The position numbers and the translations under genes are program-made. Shown piece after piece: positions 15,165 to 16,998 of a stretch of DNA of 16,998 nt. Each line of letters opens with the position of its first letter. The first letter of the stretch is position 1. The DNA comes from an uncultured Alistipes sp. (GTDB lineage: Bacteria; Bacteroidota; Bacteroidia; Bacteroidales; Rikenellaceae): positions 1 through 16,998 of the forward strand of contig CAAGHX010000257.1 in the NCBI GenBank assembly GCA_900769745.1, read 5' to 3'. The notes beneath the pieces were generated by a model. The model worked only from the letters and a program-made list of their open reading frames with translations, was not told the DNA's origin and searched no databases.

Positions 15165-15172
15165 TATCTTTG
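15165..15172 (+). promoter_or_regulatory. -7 promoter element for recQ
   Basis: TATCTTTG is an exact TAnnTTTG match, identical to the boxes at the rsmE/M3 promoter. The implied start near 15179 gives a leader of about 52 nt before the recQ ATG. The place for a -33 element (near 15141-15145) has no TTTG and overlaps the opposite-strand -7 box. Confidence 0.5.
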
Positions 15173-15198
15173 ATATGGAAATTATTATTTGGGGTACT

Positions 15199-15267
15199 AT
15201 GGCGGCCCTATCTAAGATATATTTAGAACAATGGAGCAACAAGAGAGTCTATTGCACGAAAAACTAA
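15199..15267 (+). other. 22-codon upstream open frame overlapping the recQ start
   Basis: An ATG at 15199 opens a 22-codon frame (MAALSKIYLEQWSNKRVYCT then two more residues) that ends at TAA 15265-15267. This is 34 nt past the recQ ATG and in a different frame. It lies within the predicted recQ leader, so ribosomes starting there would pass the recQ start. It may be chance; nothing shows that it is translated. Confidence 0.2.
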
Positions 15268-16998
15268 AGGAATATTTTGGCTTCACCTCTTTCAAGGGTA
15301 ACCAGGAGTCTGTAATTCGCAATCTGCTTTCGGGACGTGACACATTTGTGTTAATGCCCACAGGTGGCGGCAAGTCGTTGTGCTACCAGTTGCCTGCATT
15401 GTTGATGGATGGTGTGGCTATCATCATCTCACCACTTATCGCCTTGATGAAGAATCAGGTCGATGCAATGCGTACATTCTCTACCGAATCGGGTGTTGCT
15501 CATTTCCTCAACTCATCGCTCAATAAGACCGCCATTAATCAGGTACGTAACGATGTATTGGAGGGCAAGACCAAGCTTCTCTATTTTGCCCCCGAGTCAC
15601 TCACCAAGGAGGATAATGTTGCATTCCTTCGTAAAATAAAGATTTCGTTTTACGCCATTGACGAGGCCCACTGTATTTCGGAGTGGGGCCATGACTTCCG
15701 CCCTGAGTACCGCCGAATCAGACCTATCATCAATGATATAGGCCAAGCTCCGCTTATCGCCCTTACGGCTACCGCTACACCAAAGGTGCAAATGGACATC
15801 CAGAAGAACTTGGGTATGACGGACGCTGCGGTGTTTAAATCATCGTTTAATCGCTCGAATCTTTTCTATGAGATTCGCCCCAAACATAATGCCGAACACG
15901 ACATCATCCGCTTTATCAAGCAGCGCCAAGGCAAAAGTGGTATCATCTACTGCTTGAGCCGCAAGAAGGTGGAGGAGCTTTCAGAGTTATTGCTTGCCAA
16001 CGGTATCAAGGCTTTGGCCTACCACGCTGGTCTCGATGCGCAGACCAGAGCCAGCAACCAGGACGACTTCCTGATGGAGAGGGTCGATGTGATTGTAGCC
16101 ACCATTGCATTTGGTATGGGTATCGACAAGCCCGATGTGCGTTATGTGATTCACTACGATATCCCCAAATCATTGGAGGGATATTATCAGGAGACAGGCC
16201 GTGCGGGTCGAGATGGCGGCGAGGGCCACTGCTTGACATTCTATAGCTATAAGGATATCCAGAAGCTCGAGAAGTTTATGCAGGGCAAACCTATCGCCGA
16301 GCAGGAGATTGGAAAACTTCTGTTGCTCGAGACTGTATCGTATGCCGAGAGTTCAATGTGTCGTCGTAAGACGCTATTGCATTACTTTGGCGAGGAGTAC
16401 ACTGAGGGCAACTGCGGTTGCTGCGACAACTGTGTGAATCCTAAGCCAAAGGTTGACGCTAAGGCCGAGATGAAGCTGATGTTGCAGACCCTACAAGAGA
16501 TTGGCGACAAGTTTAAGATTGACCACTTGATTGCTATCCTTACCGGTAAGGTTACAGCACAGGTTAAGAGTTATGGCCACAATAAATTGGAGTGGTTTGG
16601 CAAAGGCGAGGAGCACGACGCTAAGTTCTGGGGCGCGGTTATACGCCAGGGCTTGATCATGGGCTTGATTGACAAGAGCATTGAGAATTACGGTCTTATC
16701 TCGGTTAACGAGAAGGGATTAGATTATATCAAATCACCAAAGCCAGTAACTGTAACACTCGACCATGACTACGACACCGAGGAGAAGGAGGACGAGGTTG
16801 TAGCGGCTCAGATGGGCAAGGGCGGAGCAGCCGATGAGGAGCTCTTTGCCATGCTTAAGGATCTGCGCAAGAAGGTTGCCAAGAAGCACGATTTACCTCC
16901 GTTTGTAATCTTCCAGGATCCATCGTTGGAAGATATGTCTATCCAGTATCCAATCACGCTCGAGGAGATGCAGAATATTTCGGGTGTGGGTGCTGGTA
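15231..16998 (+). CDS. recQ: ATP-dependent DNA helicase RecQ (3' end beyond window)
   Basis: RecQ unwinds DNA 3' to 5' and acts in recombination and replication-fork repair. The frame is open for 589 codons and runs off the window. Visible helicase motifs are Walker A PTGGGKS (43-49), DEAH (144-147), the LTATAT segment, and motif VI QETGRAGRDG (320-329). The RQC zinc knuckle ligands are C377, C395, C398 and C401, with an extra cysteine at 397. The winged-helix part follows, then an acidic linker (DYDTEEKEDE) and the start of the HRDC domain near residue 535, which is cut at the edge. The ATG at 15231 precedes the helicase core by the usual 20 or so residues. An upstream ATG at 15199 is out of frame. 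The gene is divergent from lptB. The missing end is probably a further 100 or more residues. Confidence 0.96.
   Translation, partial: MEQQESLLHEKLKEYFGFTSFKGNQESVIRNLLSGRDTFVLMPTGGGKSLCYQLPALLMDGVAIIISPLIALMKNQVDAMRTFSTESGVAHFLNSSLNKTAINQVRNDVLEGKTKLLYFAPESLTKEDNVAFLRKIKISFYAIDEAHCISEWGHDFRPEYRRIRPIINDIGQAPLIALTATATPKVQMDIQKNLGMTDAAVFKSSFNRSNLFYEIRPKHNAEHDIIRFIKQRQGKSGIIYCLSRKKVEELSELLLANGIKALAYHAGLDAQTRASNQDDFLMERVDVIVATIAFGMGIDKPDVRYVIHYDIPKSLEGYYQETGRAGRDGGEGHCLTFYSYKDIQKLEKFMQGKPIAEQEIGKLLLLETVSYAESSMCRRKTLLHYFGEEYTEGNCGCCDNCVNPKPKVDAKAEMKLMLQTLQEIGDKFKIDHLIAILTGKVTAQVKSYGHNKLEWFGKGEEHDAKFWGAVIRQGLIMGLIDKSIENYGLISVNEKGLDYIKSPKPVTVTLDHDYDTEEKEDEVVAAQMGKGGAADEELFAMLKDLRKKVAKKHDLPPFVIFQDPSLEDMSIQYPITLEEMQNISGVGAG

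Noticed and set aside
1..16998. A search for defence islands, CRISPR repeats, insertion sequences, retrons or phage genes
   Set aside because: No transposase, integrase, Cas, reverse transcriptase or phage-like frame, and no direct-repeat array was seen. recX and recQ are normal housekeeping genes here and do not indicate a defence system.

Overview
The window looks like an ordinary chromosomal segment of a member of the Bacteroidota, most likely order Bacteroidales (gut-type, perhaps near Alistipes/Rikenellaceae; the family is a guess). The reasons are: promoters of the TAnnTTTG (-7) type; AT-rich leaders without Shine-Dalgarno sequences; secreted and lipoprotein hydrolases including GH92 and GH43 glycosidases; and typical Bacteroidota forms of RsmE, LptB and M23 proteins. 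No mobile element, CRISPR array, tRNA/rRNA, toxin-antitoxin or defence module was seen.

Layout. (1) 1-1004, minus strand: the start of an integral membrane protein cut by the window edge, then rsmE (16S rRNA methyltransferase). (2) 1005-1054: a compact divergent promoter built on a perfect 16-bp palindrome whose two halves are each a -7 element, one facing rsmE and one facing the genes to the right. (3) 1055-6585, plus strand: two tandem paralogous M3-family zinc peptidase lipoproteins (Dcp-like) and a secreted GH43-type glycosidase, spaced like an operon (gaps of 76 and 31 nt). (4) 6601-6640: a 17-bp perfect stem-loop with A/T flanks, serving as a bidirectional terminator between convergent transcription units. 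(5) 15115-6662, minus strand: seven co-directional genes that are closely packed or overlapping, namely lptB, aroA, aroC, prmC, recX, an M23 endopeptidase and a GH92 alpha-mannosidase. (6) 15116-15230: a second divergent promoter region. (7) 15231-16998, plus strand: recQ helicase, cut off in its HRDC domain.

How the genes fit together. The plus-strand cluster is envelope-targeted hydrolysis: two exported lipoprotein peptidases that should cut oligopeptides down to dipeptides, plus a beta-propeller glycosidase. The minus-strand cluster mixes envelope biogenesis (LptB, M23), the last two shikimate-pathway steps (AroA then AroC), release-factor methylation (PrmC), RecA modulation (RecX) and mannoside hydrolysis (GH92). 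The window therefore appears to contain two long transcription units that start from divergent promoters and converge on one shared terminator.

No stretch longer than about 300 bases lacks a gene; the longest non-coding gaps are 186-293 and 15116-15230. I found no convincing undescribed system. The observations most worth a second look are the palindromic promoter, the M3 pair (altered active-site loop and a 35-bp identical patch), the unusual AroA substrate-loop sequence and the mixed seven-gene operon.
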